The notes beneath the pieces are model-generated. The model ran no database searches, was not told where the DNA came from, and saw nothing but the letters and a program-made list of their open reading frames with translations. From NCBI GenBank assembly GCA_965178525.1, contig CBCXVS010000240.1:1-11883 (forward strand): DNA of 11,883 nucleotides, written 5' to 3'. The position numbers and the translations under genes are program-made. This stretch comes from CBCXVS01 sp965178525 (GTDB lineage Bacteria; Tectomicrobia; Entotheonellia; Entotheonellales; Entotheonellaceae). Below are positions 1-6,473 of this stretch, piece after piece (the stretch's first letter is position 1; each line of letters opens with the position of its first letter).

Positions 1-1
1 G

Positions 2-583
2 GAGCCGCTGCCGGATGCGGGGCTCGTCGCCTCGGCCGAAACGCGGGAAATGGCGTGTATCTTAGACCAGCTCGATGAAGATAAGCGGCTTGCCCTAAAA
101 CTGCTGGCGCTTGGCAGTATGGAGGTCTCCCCGGAGGATGTCCAAGCCCTCGCGCGCATCGCCTCGCGCAGTGTCGAAGCCACGTTGGCATTGCTTGATG
201 ATATGGTCACGCGGCTGGCGACCCGGATCGATAAAGTCCAAGAGAAACGCGACACGCTGTACACCGTGGACTATTGGATCCGGACCTATCAACAGCGCCT
301 CGCGGTCGTAGACGAAGGCATCCGGCGCAGCCAAGCGCATGGTGACCAGCCTACCGTGGAGCGTCTCAGCAAAGACAAGGCGGAATTAGAGCGAAAATTG
401 GCGTGGCGCTACCGGCAGCAACACAACATGCGTCAGGACTTGCAAAAAGCTGAGGTGCGGCCGTCTTATAAGGATATCGCCCATCTCTTGAATGCTCCGC
501 TTGGTACAGTCTGTTCCCGCATTGCGCGTGCCCGTGAGGAGTTTGCGCAACGGTTAGCGGCAGTGCGGGGCGCGCATACGTAA
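2..583 (+). CDS. sigma-70 family RNA polymerase sigma factor, C-terminal part (5' end outside window)
   Basis: The frame is open to the left window edge, so the gene starts before the window; an internal ATG at 50 has no ribosome binding site and lies inside a continuing frame. Visible residues run in three blocks. First is an acidic helical segment with the helix-turn-helix-like stretch PEDVQALARIASRSVEATL. Next is a charged alpha-helical, probably coiled-coil stretch of about 80 residues (MVTRLATRIDKVQEKRD to MRQDLQKAEVR). Last is a typical sigma region 4 recognition helix-turn-helix (SYKDIAHLLNAPLGTVCSRI, then ARAREEF), which contacts the -35 element. The long helical block before region 4 is larger than in ordinary ECF factors. 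The stop is 10 nt before an anti-sigma gene, the usual sigma/anti-sigma operon order. The family call rests on region 4 and this neighbour; the exact ECF group cannot be given because region 2 is missing. Confidence 0.8.
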   Translation, partial: EPLPDAGLVASAETREMACILDQLDEDKRLALKLLALGSMEVSPEDVQALARIASRSVEATLALLDDMVTRLATRIDKVQEKRDTLYTVDYWIRTYQQRLAVVDEGIRRSQAHGDQPTVERLSKDKAELERKLAWRYRQQHNMRQDLQKAEVRPSYKDIAHLLNAPLGTVCSRIARAREEFAQRLAAVRGAHT

Positions 584-593
584 GGCAGACGAT

Positions 594-1463
594 ATGGAAT
601 GCTTGGACACAGAGACATTATGTATGTACATGGATAACGAATTGGATCGCCACACACGGGCGATGGTCGAAGCGCAACTTAGAACCTGCCCGAGCTGTGC
701 CAAACGGCTACAGTCGTTACAGGCGCATGATGCCCTGCGGCGCGATGCCTGGTTGTCCTCGCCATCGCACTGGGCACAGCCCTGTGATGGCAGCAATCCG
801 ACACAGCTCAGTGCCTATGCCAGCCAGCAATTGCCGCCCGAGGAGCACGCGCAAGTTGAGCAGCATCTGCACACCTGTGCCGCCTGTGTGCAGGACGTCA
901 TGGCCATCCGTAGCACGATGCGCCTGCTGCGGCAAGAGCCACTCTTGACGCCGCCTGCCTATCTGGTCGAGGCCGTGCAACGCGAAGTCGCTGCCATCCC
1001 GGTCCCGGCCGTGACACCGGCGGCCATGATCGAAAAGCTGGGCACGCTCATGATCGCCGTGGCCCGCAGTGGCTTGACGTTTGTGGAGTCGTTGCATCTG
1101 CCCGCGCATATTCGCTTAGCCGTCGATGGGCAATTACTCCCAGCCGGAGCCTTTCGAAGCGCCGCGGCGGACACGGAGGCGGCCGCATTTATCAATATCC
1201 GGCAAACGGGCGGCGCGCTCGACCTGCATATGCAAGTGTTACACGAAAATAGCGAGACGGTGTTGCTGCACCTCCGGCTACAGAAGCAGGGCCTGCCGCT
1301 GGCGCGGAAGCGGGTTGCGCTCGCGAGTGATGGGCGCACGCGGTCTTCTAACACGACCTCTGCCAATGGTGAAGTCACATTTCCCCGGCTCTCGCCCGGA
1401 GAATATACCGTGCGCATTCCACAGGAGAACGTAGAAACCGGGTTGATCCTGCGGCCGCTGTAA
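594..1463 (+). CDS. anti-sigma factor with tandem zf-HC2-type zinc fingers and C-terminal beta-sandwich domain
   Basis: 289 residues. Two zinc-finger anti-sigma modules lie at about residues 5-40 and 67-100. The second has the canonical H-x3-C-x2-C ligands (H91, C95, C98). The first keeps C32 and C35 but has Gln28 where the His is expected, so it may bind zinc differently (C3 or C10 could substitute) or not at all. A middle linker (about 115-175) is moderately hydrophobic (TLMIAVARSGLTFVESL) but is not a clear membrane helix, so the protein may be cytoplasmic. The C-terminal ~65 residues (LPLARKRVAL, then TTSANGEVTFPRLSPGEYTV) match the pattern of carboxypeptidase-regulatory-like/prealbumin-like beta-sandwich domains. 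The expected role is to hold the upstream sigma factor inactive by zf-HC2 contact, with the C-terminal domain perhaps sensing a signal; the sensing role is inferred. The start codon is 10 nt after the sigma stop, within a purine-rich AAGG context. Co-transcription is very likely. Confidence 0.85.
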   Translation: MECLDTETLCMYMDNELDRHTRAMVEAQLRTCPSCAKRLQSLQAHDALRRDAWLSSPSHWAQPCDGSNPTQLSAYASQQLPPEEHAQVEQHLHTCAACVQDVMAIRSTMRLLRQEPLLTPPAYLVEAVQREVAAIPVPAVTPAAMIEKLGTLMIAVARSGLTFVESLHLPAHIRLAVDGQLLPAGAFRSAAADTEAAAFINIRQTGGALDLHMQVLHENSETVLLHLRLQKQGLPLARKRVALASDGRTRSSNTTSANGEVTFPRLSPGEYTVRIPQENVETGLILRPL

Positions 1464-1689
1464 CCCCAGGTGCTCAGAAGCGGTGGTCAAACCTGCTGAG
1501 CTGGCGAGAACGGCGTTGCTCGACAGCTCAAAATCCTCATGTACCGCTCGTACACGCCGGTCTTTCGCCGTCTCGCGCCTGGTTCTCCCCGCGCTCGCGA
1601 CGGTTTTCCAACGGCTTCTTAGCGCACGATCATGGCATCGAGAAAGGAATGGCAAAACTCATTCCCTTCTCGATTGTAATTTTCGTTCC
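1464..1689. other. convergent intergenic region
   Basis: This region lies between the end of the anti-sigma gene (plus) and the end of the split propeller gene (minus). I see no credible gene in it. Its one clear element is the inverted repeat described separately at 1639-1672. Confidence 0.6.
1639..1672 (-). terminator. hairpin between convergent genes, probable terminator
   Basis: The arms CGAGAA-A-GGAATG and CATTCC-C-TTCTCG enclose an 8-nt loop. The single A/C mismatch on the plus strand becomes a G/U wobble in minus-strand RNA, so the 13-bp stem is better for the minus-strand transcript, that is, the propeller gene whose stop is at 1690-1692. Minus-strand RNA lacks a good U tract after the hairpin. 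Plus-strand RNA is followed by the T-rich ATTGTAATTTT. The element may therefore act in both directions. Confidence 0.5.
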
Positions 1690-1938
1690 TTAGAAACACA
1701 CGCCCAAGTCGAGTGCGCGCACGACCGTGTCGAGATCGCTGGCAGCCACGGAACCGTCGAGGCTTGGGACCCTGCCGCTACGGCCGGCCGTCATCACCTT
1801 GCCCTCTACAATCGTGGCCAAATTCAGCCGATCCGAGCTGTCGTTCAGATCGAATTGGTTAACCCAAAGGGTGTTGCCGTCTTCAATATCGAGCGCTCGA
1901 ACCACCGTGTCCTCGTCGGTGTCGTCGACATCGCTAAA
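1690..1938 (-). pseudogene. C-terminal fragment of secreted PQQ-like beta-propeller protein (blade 8), cut off by an insertion element
   Basis: On the minus strand this encodes FSDVDDTDEDTVVRALD, then GNTLWVNQFDL, and ends VVRALDLGVCF-stop. It carries the same repeat signature as the large fragment at 2180-3349: a V-R-A-L motif, a Gly, then L-W-x-x-Q-F-D-L. If the element and one copy of GCTAAA (1933-1938) are removed, codon GAT at 1932-1930 follows directly after AGC at 2200-2198 in the same frame. This piece therefore supplies the last 80 residues, including the eighth W motif and the strand that would close the ring against blade 1. It has no convincing start signal of its own and is probably not expressed as a stable product. 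Confidence 0.85.
1933..1938. repeat. target-site duplication, left copy (GCTAAA)
   Basis: GCTAAA sits immediately outside the left terminal inverted repeat. An identical GCTAAA lies immediately outside the right terminal repeat at 2198-2203. Collapsing the two copies restores the propeller reading frame without gain or loss, which is independent support for a 6-bp duplication. Confidence 0.85.
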
Positions 1939-2197
1939 CCGAAGTTCCCCTGGCAGAATAGGCGGAGGGTTAAGTAGATCAACAGGTTAGCCCAATTCAA
2001 AAGTCCATTNNNNNNNNNNNNNNNNAACCTCCTGAAACGACATGGCTTATGGTCATACGTTTGCAGACGATGTCAAGCCCATGTGGCAGAATAGGAGCGA
2101 AAATTTTGCGATTTACATGGGAACAAAGGTCAATTCGTTCCAGGCTTTTGAGTTTTTATTTCAACAAGTTGTCGCCGAATCACAGGAGGAACTTCGG
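1939..2197 (-). mobile_element. insertion element, internal part missing (N gap), inside the propeller gene
   Basis: The ends are 10-bp perfect inverted repeats: CCGAAGTTCC at 1939-1948 and GGAACTTCGG at 2188-2197, flanked by a 6-bp GCTAAA duplication. The interior holds 16 Ns at 2010-2025, so the body is unassembled and its true length unknown. The 71 bases at 1939-2009 recur with one mismatch at 11811-11881, so the element is multicopy, which explains the gap. Reading the right half on the minus strand gives a TTGACA at 2076-2071 and a perfect Shine-Dalgarno AGGAGG at 2033-2028 at the gap edge. A transposase start codon is therefore expected just inside the missing sequence, transcribed on the minus strand. 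A 12-bp direct repeat TGGCAGAATAGG (1951-1962 and 2084-2095) could be a subterminal transposase-binding site. A 6-bp duplication occurs in several IS families; I do not assign one. Confidence 0.85.
2010..2025. other. assembly gap (16 N)
   Basis: A run of 16 Ns lies inside the insertion element. The left side of the gap stops at nearly the same base (…GTCCATT) where the second element copy reaches the window end. This is what a collapsed, multicopy repeat looks like in short-read assembly. The gap length should not be taken as real. Confidence 0.95.
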
Positions 2198-3349
2198 GCT
2201 AAAGCCGGCGGCGACCAGCACGCCCTTGGCGACGGCGATGGCATCGATAAAATCTCGCTTTCCGCCTAAGTCAAACTGGTCTTGCCAAAGGAAGCGGCCA
2301 CGCTCGGCATCCAACGCCCTGAGCAGCGCGTCGATACTGGACGTGACGATAAAACCCGCCACAAAGACTTTGGCATTGCTCGCGATGAGGGCGTTGGGCC
2401 GCGTATAGCCCGGAATTTGATCATGCCATTGTATGGCCCCGTCTCGAATGTCCAAAGCGCGCACAAATCCGATTTCGTTAACCCCCATCCAGCTATTTCC
2501 GGCGACGTACACATGGCGATCGTCCGCCGCCACCGCTGCGGCTTCCGTATCGCGGGAGCCATAGTCAAAGCGATCTTCCCATTGCAACTCGCCCGTCGCC
2601 ATGTGCAGCGCCCGAACGATGCTATGGCCGGCAAACTCACCTGCCGCAACAACATGCTCTGCCTGTGCCACCATCGCCGTGGCCCGGCCGTTCTCCGTAT
2701 CTGCACCGAGTTGATGGCGCCACATCTCGGCTCCAGTCGAGGCTTCCAGCGCCTGCACGAGAAAGGCACGGCGCTCATTGACGAGTGAGCCCTCGTCGGG
2801 ATCTATGAACATCGTGTTGAACGCGCCCGAGCCGGCGATCAACACGCGGTCATGGGCCACGGTAAGGGCCAAAACGGCTTCACTTTGAGAGCCGCGATCG
2901 GCTTCGTTATCCAAATCGAACCGATACGTCCATAACCGCTTTCCCGTCCTTGCATTGAGGGCGCGAACAAACCCATCCTCTTGGTCGCCGTCGGGTCCGG
3001 GAACCGTGATGGCCCCGGCAAGAAAAAGCCGATTGGCCGCCACGGCCGCCGTGACGATGCGAATCTGCTGCCGCAGCCGCTTTTGCCAGATCAACGCGCC
3101 TGCGTCCAACGTCAATGCCCGCACGATGGTCGCCGTCTCACTCGAACTGGCGATATAGACGCAGCCGTCTGACGCCGCGAGGGCCGCAGGCGCGTCAAAG
3201 TTGCGTTCCAGATCAAACTGATCTTGCCAAATTAGGGCGCCGCCTTCCCGGTGGCACCGATCGCCTGCAGAGGTCTGCGGGCGATTCATCATGAATAGAA
3301 CGCAACTTACAACAACGGCCATCACAGACCATCTCACAACGCTACTCAT
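2180..3349 (-). pseudogene. secreted PQQ-like beta-propeller protein, N-terminal fragment (blades 1-7) truncated by an insertion element
   Basis: The start ATG at 3349 has a GGGAG ribosome site 7 nt upstream. Residues 1-28 form a signal peptide (SVVRW, then the hydrophobic SVMAVVVSCVLFMM, ending TSA). The rest is a repeat protein. A pattern V-R-A-L-x5-G-x3-W recurs, with W motifs such as LIWQDQFDL, LWTYRFDL, LQWEDRFDYG and FLWQDQFDL. Seven W motifs are in this fragment and the eighth is in the fragment at 1690-1938, matching the eight-bladed PQQ-like (PQQ_2/WD-like) propeller plan. Genuine codons end at 2198; the last five codons (PKFLL) and the TGA are read from the insertion element. Rejoining the parts gives 464 residues. 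No catalytic domain is attached, so a scaffold or binding role outside the cytoplasm is likely; the ligand is unknown. The truncated product lacks its closing blade and would probably not fold stably. Confidence 0.85.
2198..2203. repeat. target-site duplication, right copy (GCTAAA)
   Basis: GCTAAA abuts the right terminal inverted repeat (2188-2197) and is identical to 1933-1938. On the gene strand it reads TTT AGC, the Phe-Ser codons that become shared when the element is removed. Confidence 0.85.
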
Positions 3350-3560
3350 GTGTTGACTCCCACTCTCTTAATTGGGTGCTGATGACTGCTTTAAGCCTAT
3401 CAGTGAGTGGTAAGTCTAACAGATTTGACGGCATGTAACATGAAGATAATATGGTCATATCTTGAGGAAAGTGTGAATGTGATCGTGGCAGGTCAGGAAT
3501 ACGATGGCCAAGTGCGCGTCTCATCTCTTGCATCACGCCTGTCCGATGAGGGGATTATCG

Positions 3561-3590
3561 TTGACACAGAGGAAAAAGCGCGTTTAAAAT
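3561..3590 (+). promoter_or_regulatory. sigma-70 type promoter for toxin-antitoxin module 1
   Basis: A perfect -35 TTGACA (3561-3566), an 18-nt spacer and a -10 TAAAAT (3585-3590, five of six consensus bases) sit about 130 nt before the antitoxin start. The predicted transcript begins near 3597 and would have a ~125-nt leader containing the inverted repeat at 3641-3700. The rest of the 3350-3722 stretch shows no credible gene. Confidence 0.55.
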
Positions 3591-3640
3591 CCTTATCCAT
3601 CCGAGACGAGCGGCGCCAGGAAATGATGAAAAAGGGATCT

Positions 3641-3700
3641 GCGAAGGACGCGAAGCAACGCGAAGTGGATGAATGCTTTTTGGTTCTTCGCGTCCTTCGC
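3641..3700 (+). repeat. 15-bp perfect inverted repeat in the antitoxin leader, REP-like
   Basis: The arms GCGAAGGACGCGAAG (3641-3655) and CTTCGCGTCCTTCGC (3686-3700) are exact complements separated by 30 nt. In RNA this forms a very stable hairpin ending 11 nt before the AGGAGG at 3712-3717. Short GCGAAGGACGCGAAG-type palindromes are familiar as dispersed intergenic repeats in many bacterial genomes. The element may be such a repeat rather than a dedicated regulator. No T tract follows, so it is not a classical terminator. Confidence 0.75.
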
Positions 3701-3722
3701 GGATGTTTCATAGGAGGATGTC

Positions 3723-3974
3723 ATGACGGCTCCCATACTGGAGCAAGCGCAACGTCTAGTGGACCAACTCACGCCCCACGACCAGGTACGCCTGTTGGCC
3801 TATCTGGCGAACCAACTTGCCCAGGCGGTACCTGTCTCACAGGCGCCGGTGTCCAATGCCCCACAACCGGTAGACGCCTGGGAGACATTCTTCCAGCTGG
3901 GGGATGAACTCGCGACCGCCGACACCCCGGAGCATGGAACGTTAACTGCGGCCGTATTAACCATGCGCCGGTAA
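3723..3974 (+). CDS. VapB-like antitoxin of toxin-antitoxin module 1 (family unassigned)
   Basis: 83 residues with an excellent ribosome binding site (AGGAGG, 5 nt before ATG). The N-terminal half is helical (ILEQAQRLVDQLTPHDQVRLLAYLANQLAQ), a pattern common in small antitoxins that pair with PIN toxins. The C-terminal half is Pro/Ala-rich and then acidic (DAWETFFQLGDELATADTPEHGT), as expected for a flexible toxin-neutralising tail. The stop is 4 nt before an ATG that opens a PIN-domain sequence, so the operon order is antitoxin then toxin. I do not recognise a named DNA-binding fold. The antitoxin role is inferred mainly from size, layout and the toxin remnant. With its toxin truncated, it may persist as an orphan regulator. 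Confidence 0.65.
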   Translation: MTAPILEQAQRLVDQLTPHDQVRLLAYLANQLAQAVPVSQAPVSNAPQPVDAWETFFQLGDELATADTPEHGTLTAAVLTMRR

Positions 3975-3978
3975 GCCG

Positions 3979-4044
3979 ATGTACACGGTAGACGCCAGCG
4001 TGTGGGTGAACAGGTTTGACCTGCCGCACACCACGCCACGCGCG
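3979..4044 (+). pseudogene. VapC-like PIN toxin remnant, N-terminus only
   Basis: It begins ATG TAC ACG GTA GAC GCC AGC GTG TGG GTG AAC, giving MYTVDASVWVNRFDLP. This is the standard first beta strand of a PIN domain with the first catalytic Asp (D5) and the VDASVWVN pattern. PIN similarity stops after about 16-20 codons at a GC palindrome (4034-4051). The frame then continues into the antisense of the next gene and ends at 4161 with no PIN features. The other acidic active-site residues are absent, so no ribonuclease can be made. The remainder was probably lost by deletion or recombination at the palindrome. Confidence 0.75.
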
Positions 4045-4051
4045 CGTGGCG
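4034..4051. repeat. 18-bp perfect GC palindrome at a gene-remnant junction
   Basis: CGCCACGCGCGCGTGGCG is its own reverse complement. It lies exactly where PIN similarity ends and 12 nt before the stop of the convergent molybdopterin oxidoreductase gene. It could form a hairpin ending either transcript, but there is no T tract. Its position also fits a breakpoint. Confidence 0.6.
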
Positions 4052-4062
4052 CGCGCGTTGTC

Positions 4063-6102
4063 CTACACGGGCGCCACGTCCCCCAGGGCCTCAAAGCGGG
4101 CTTGGCCGGCCGAAAACCCATAGATGTCCACCGCCGCATCCGGCAGCACCGGCTGGCCTGAGGTCACCCGATTCAAGCCCTCCCAGCCATCGCGCATCCA
4201 CACCGTACCGGCCGGAATCCGATCCGTCACCATGGCACAAGCCTCAAAGGCGCCGCGGGCGTTGTAGATGCGGATGGGCGCGCCATCTTGAATGCCGCGC
4301 ACGTCCGCGTCCATCGGCGAGAGCCACAAACACGGTTCCGTTTCGAGCCGGGCTAAACTCGGCAGCGCTTGCCCGTGATCGTAAAAACTGTGGAAGTGCG
4401 TCAGGGTGCGCCCCTGCGCCAGCGCCAGCGGGTAGGCCGGCTCCGGCGCTGACGTCTCATGGACCGGCAAGGGCGGCAAGCCCAGGTCACACGCGCGCTC
4501 GGAATAGAACTCGACCTTACCCGAGGGCGTGGGGTAGCGATGATCAGGATAGGCCACATGCGACACCTGCAGCGCGCCGATGCCGCCCTGGGCGCGCAGT
4601 GAGGCCACACTGGCGTGTCCGGTCGACGGGTGATCCAGAATGGCGTCGATCGCCGCTTCCTCGCTCGCCCAAGGGAACACGTCGTCCAGGGCGAGGCGTT
4701 CGCCTAACTGCTGCACAATCCAGCTCAGGGGACGGGTCTCGCCGGCTGGCGGCAGCGCTGGCTCCATGAGGTAGAGATGCGTGTTGGTACTCTTGCAGCC
4801 AATCTGCTCCAGCCACGAAGTGCCCGGCAAGATGACGTCGGCAAAACGGCGCGCCGTGTCATGCATGAACAGGTCGTAGCTCACCACCAGGTCGGCGCGC
4901 GACAGCCCTTGAGCCAGGCGCTCGGCACCGGCGAACGACGACGCCATATTGGCCCCGAAGAGCATCATGACCTGCACGCGGCCATCGTTTAGCGCCTTGA
5001 CCATCTCCGACATCTGATTTGGAATATAGGCGCCGGGTAGCCGCCGCTCGTCCGCCGCGATGTTGTTCAACGCCTGCCCGTGCGATGAACTGCCATGGCG
5101 CGGTCCGAAGCCACCCCCGGCGATGCCGAGATCGCCGGTCAAGGCCGGGAGACAGCCAATGGCCCGGCTGGCGAGCCAGCTATTCGCCCCTTTGTGCAGC
5201 GAACTGCCGCCGAGCACGATCATGGCTGGACGTGTCGTCGCATACCGGCGCGCCAGCGCCACGATGCGGCTGGCCTCGACTCCGGTGATCTCGGCGGCCC
5301 GGTCGGGCGTGTAGGACTGCACATGCGGCGCCAGTTCCTCGAAGCCCAGCGTGTGCTGCGCCACGAAATCGCGGTCATAGAGGTCCTCGGCAATGATGAT
5401 GTGCATCAGCGCCAAGGCCAGCGCCGCATCCGTGCCCGGCCGCACGATCAGGACCTCGTCCGAGCGCTCCGCCGCTTCCGTGTGGCGTACATCGATAGTG
5501 ACAATCTCAGCGCCGCGCCGCTTCGCCGCGATCACGTGGCGCGCCGTATTCGGCTGGCTGGCCAGATTGGCGCCCCACAGCACGATGAACTCGGCGTGCT
5601 GTCCCATATCTTCTTTGGTGTTGGTCTCCAACACGCCCGTGACGCCCAACCCAAACCCGCCCAGACCCCAGCAGATCATGGCGCCATTCCATATCTGGCA
5701 GCCATAGATATTAGCCAAGCGCTTCAAGAAGTGGCCGCCGATACGGGTGCCGTAGTTGGTACTGGCAACGCCGTGCCCGGACCACAGGCCAACGCGTTCG
5801 CGCCCAGCGCGTTGCATACGGCTCACGATGTGATCCAACGCCTCGGCCCAGCTCGCCTGGCGCCAGGCATCCGCCGTACGCCGGTCGCGAATCAAGGGAT
5901 GCAGCAGGCGTTTGGGATTGCCGATGACCTCATGCGAGGCTTGCCCTCGGACGCATAGAAAGCCTTGACTATCCGGATTGTCTCTATCGCCCGTCACCCG
6001 CAGCAGGCGCCCATCTTCGACTTCGACGAGCATGCCGCACAACGTGGGATGGCAACTCATCGGACACATGGTTCGGATCACACGCGATTGGCTTGCCGTC
6101 AT
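4063..6102 (-). CDS. molybdopterin-dependent oxidoreductase (DMSO reductase/formate dehydrogenase superfamily)
   Basis: 679 residues from ATG at 6102, chosen because GGGAG lies 7 nt upstream; a TTG at 6120 has no better signal. An N-terminal Mo/W-bis-MGD 4Fe-4S domain shows C13, C17, C22 and C50 (MCPMSCHPTLCG, then GFLCVRG). The large central molybdopterin oxidoreductase domain includes FIVLWGANLASQPN, then IVTIDVRHTEAAERSD, and RPGTDAALALALMH (MGD binding). A C-terminal dinucleotide-binding beta-barrel carries TPSGKVEFYSE, then FHSFYDHG. C144 (MICWGLGGFG) sits where the family's Cys/SeCys/Ser/Asp molybdenum ligand lies and is a candidate ligand. No Tat signal is seen, so the enzyme is probably cytoplasmic. 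No electron-transfer subunit or cofactor gene is in the window, so substrate and redox partner are unknown. It stands alone between two broken toxin-antitoxin modules. Confidence 0.9.
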   Translation of the reverse strand: MTASQSRVIRTMCPMSCHPTLCGMLVEVEDGRLLRVTGDRDNPDSQGFLCVRGQASHEVIGNPKRLLHPLIRDRRTADAWRQASWAEALDHIVSRMQRAGRERVGLWSGHGVASTNYGTRIGGHFLKRLANIYGCQIWNGAMICWGLGGFGLGVTGVLETNTKEDMGQHAEFIVLWGANLASQPNTARHVIAAKRRGAEIVTIDVRHTEAAERSDEVLIVRPGTDAALALALMHIIIAEDLYDRDFVAQHTLGFEELAPHVQSYTPDRAAEITGVEASRIVALARRYATTRPAMIVLGGSSLHKGANSWLASRAIGCLPALTGDLGIAGGGFGPRHGSSSHGQALNNIAADERRLPGAYIPNQMSEMVKALNDGRVQVMMLFGANMASSFAGAERLAQGLSRADLVVSYDLFMHDTARRFADVILPGTSWLEQIGCKSTNTHLYLMEPALPPAGETRPLSWIVQQLGERLALDDVFPWASEEAAIDAILDHPSTGHASVASLRAQGGIGALQVSHVAYPDHRYPTPSGKVEFYSERACDLGLPPLPVHETSAPEPAYPLALAQGRTLTHFHSFYDHGQALPSLARLETEPCLWLSPMDADVRGIQDGAPIRIYNARGAFEACAMVTDRIPAGTVWMRDGWEGLNRVTSGQPVLPDAAVDIYGFSAGQARFEALGDVAPV

Positions 6103-6204
6103 GGTTATTCTCCCAGGCAAAACAGGGCTTCGGGAACCGGGCTAGGTGCTCGCATCGTATCGCGCGGGCGAGGCGGAATCAAGGGGCGTGTCATCCATTT
6201 GACG

Positions 6205-6233
6205 TTGACAGCATGCTTTGAGCATCTTATTAT
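6205..6233 (+). promoter_or_regulatory. near-consensus promoter with operator-like palindrome, toxin-antitoxin module 2
   Basis: TTGACA (6205-6210), a 17-nt spacer and TATTAT (6228-6233). The spacer contains the inverted repeat ATGCT-TTG-AGCAT (6213-6225), a likely autoregulatory operator for an antitoxin of the ribbon-helix-helix type. The antitoxin ATG begins at 6240, six bases after the -10 box, where transcription itself would start. The mRNA is therefore predicted to be leaderless; no Shine-Dalgarno sequence is present. Confidence 0.75.
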
Positions 6234-6239
6234 CATGCG

Positions 6240-6473
6240 ATGGCAAACTTACAAGTCAAAAACATACCCGCTGAGTTACATCAACGCTTGCGTGACTATG
6301 CGCGGTAACAGCGGTGCACGCTGAGTGACCTGGTACGAGCCGCCATCGAGCGGGAACTCGCCCGTCTCGAATGGCGCGACCGTTTACAGCAGCATTCCTT
6401 GACCAACCTTGGAGTGTCGGCGGCTTCGTTACTTGAGGAAGAACGGCAACATCGCGATGAGGCGTGCGGGTGA
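6240..6473 (+). pseudogene. VapB/FitA-like ribbon-helix-helix antitoxin with premature stop
   Basis: The frame reads MANLQVKNIPAELHQRLRDYAR, a TAA at 6306-6308, then QRCTLSDLVRAAIEREL followed by an acidic tail ending DEACG at 6473. Together these make a complete 77-codon FitA-like antitoxin: beta strand LQVKNIP, helix ELHQRLRDYAR, turn, helix TLSDLVRAAIERELARLEW. The expected residue at codon 23 is Glu (GAA), so a single G-to-T change explains the TAA. The end overlaps the toxin start as GTGA, a classic coupled arrangement. The gene is probably dead unless translation restarts internally. Confidence 0.85.

Noticed and set aside
1483..1977. Plus-strand open frame across the intergenic region and the propeller C-terminal fragment
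   Set aside because: It is antisense to blade 8 and ends in the insertion element; it has no ribosome site or family resemblance.
3342..3536. Minus-strand 64-codon frame ending inside the propeller start
   Set aside because: It overlaps the propeller start codon in a coupling-like way but has no ribosome binding site and no recognisable domain; the propeller gene has its own GGGAG site.
3407..3907. Plus-strand open frame of 166 codons upstream of and overlapping the antitoxin gene
   Set aside because: It runs through the promoter, the inverted repeat and then out of frame through the well-supported antitoxin gene, has no good ribosome site and looks like no known family.
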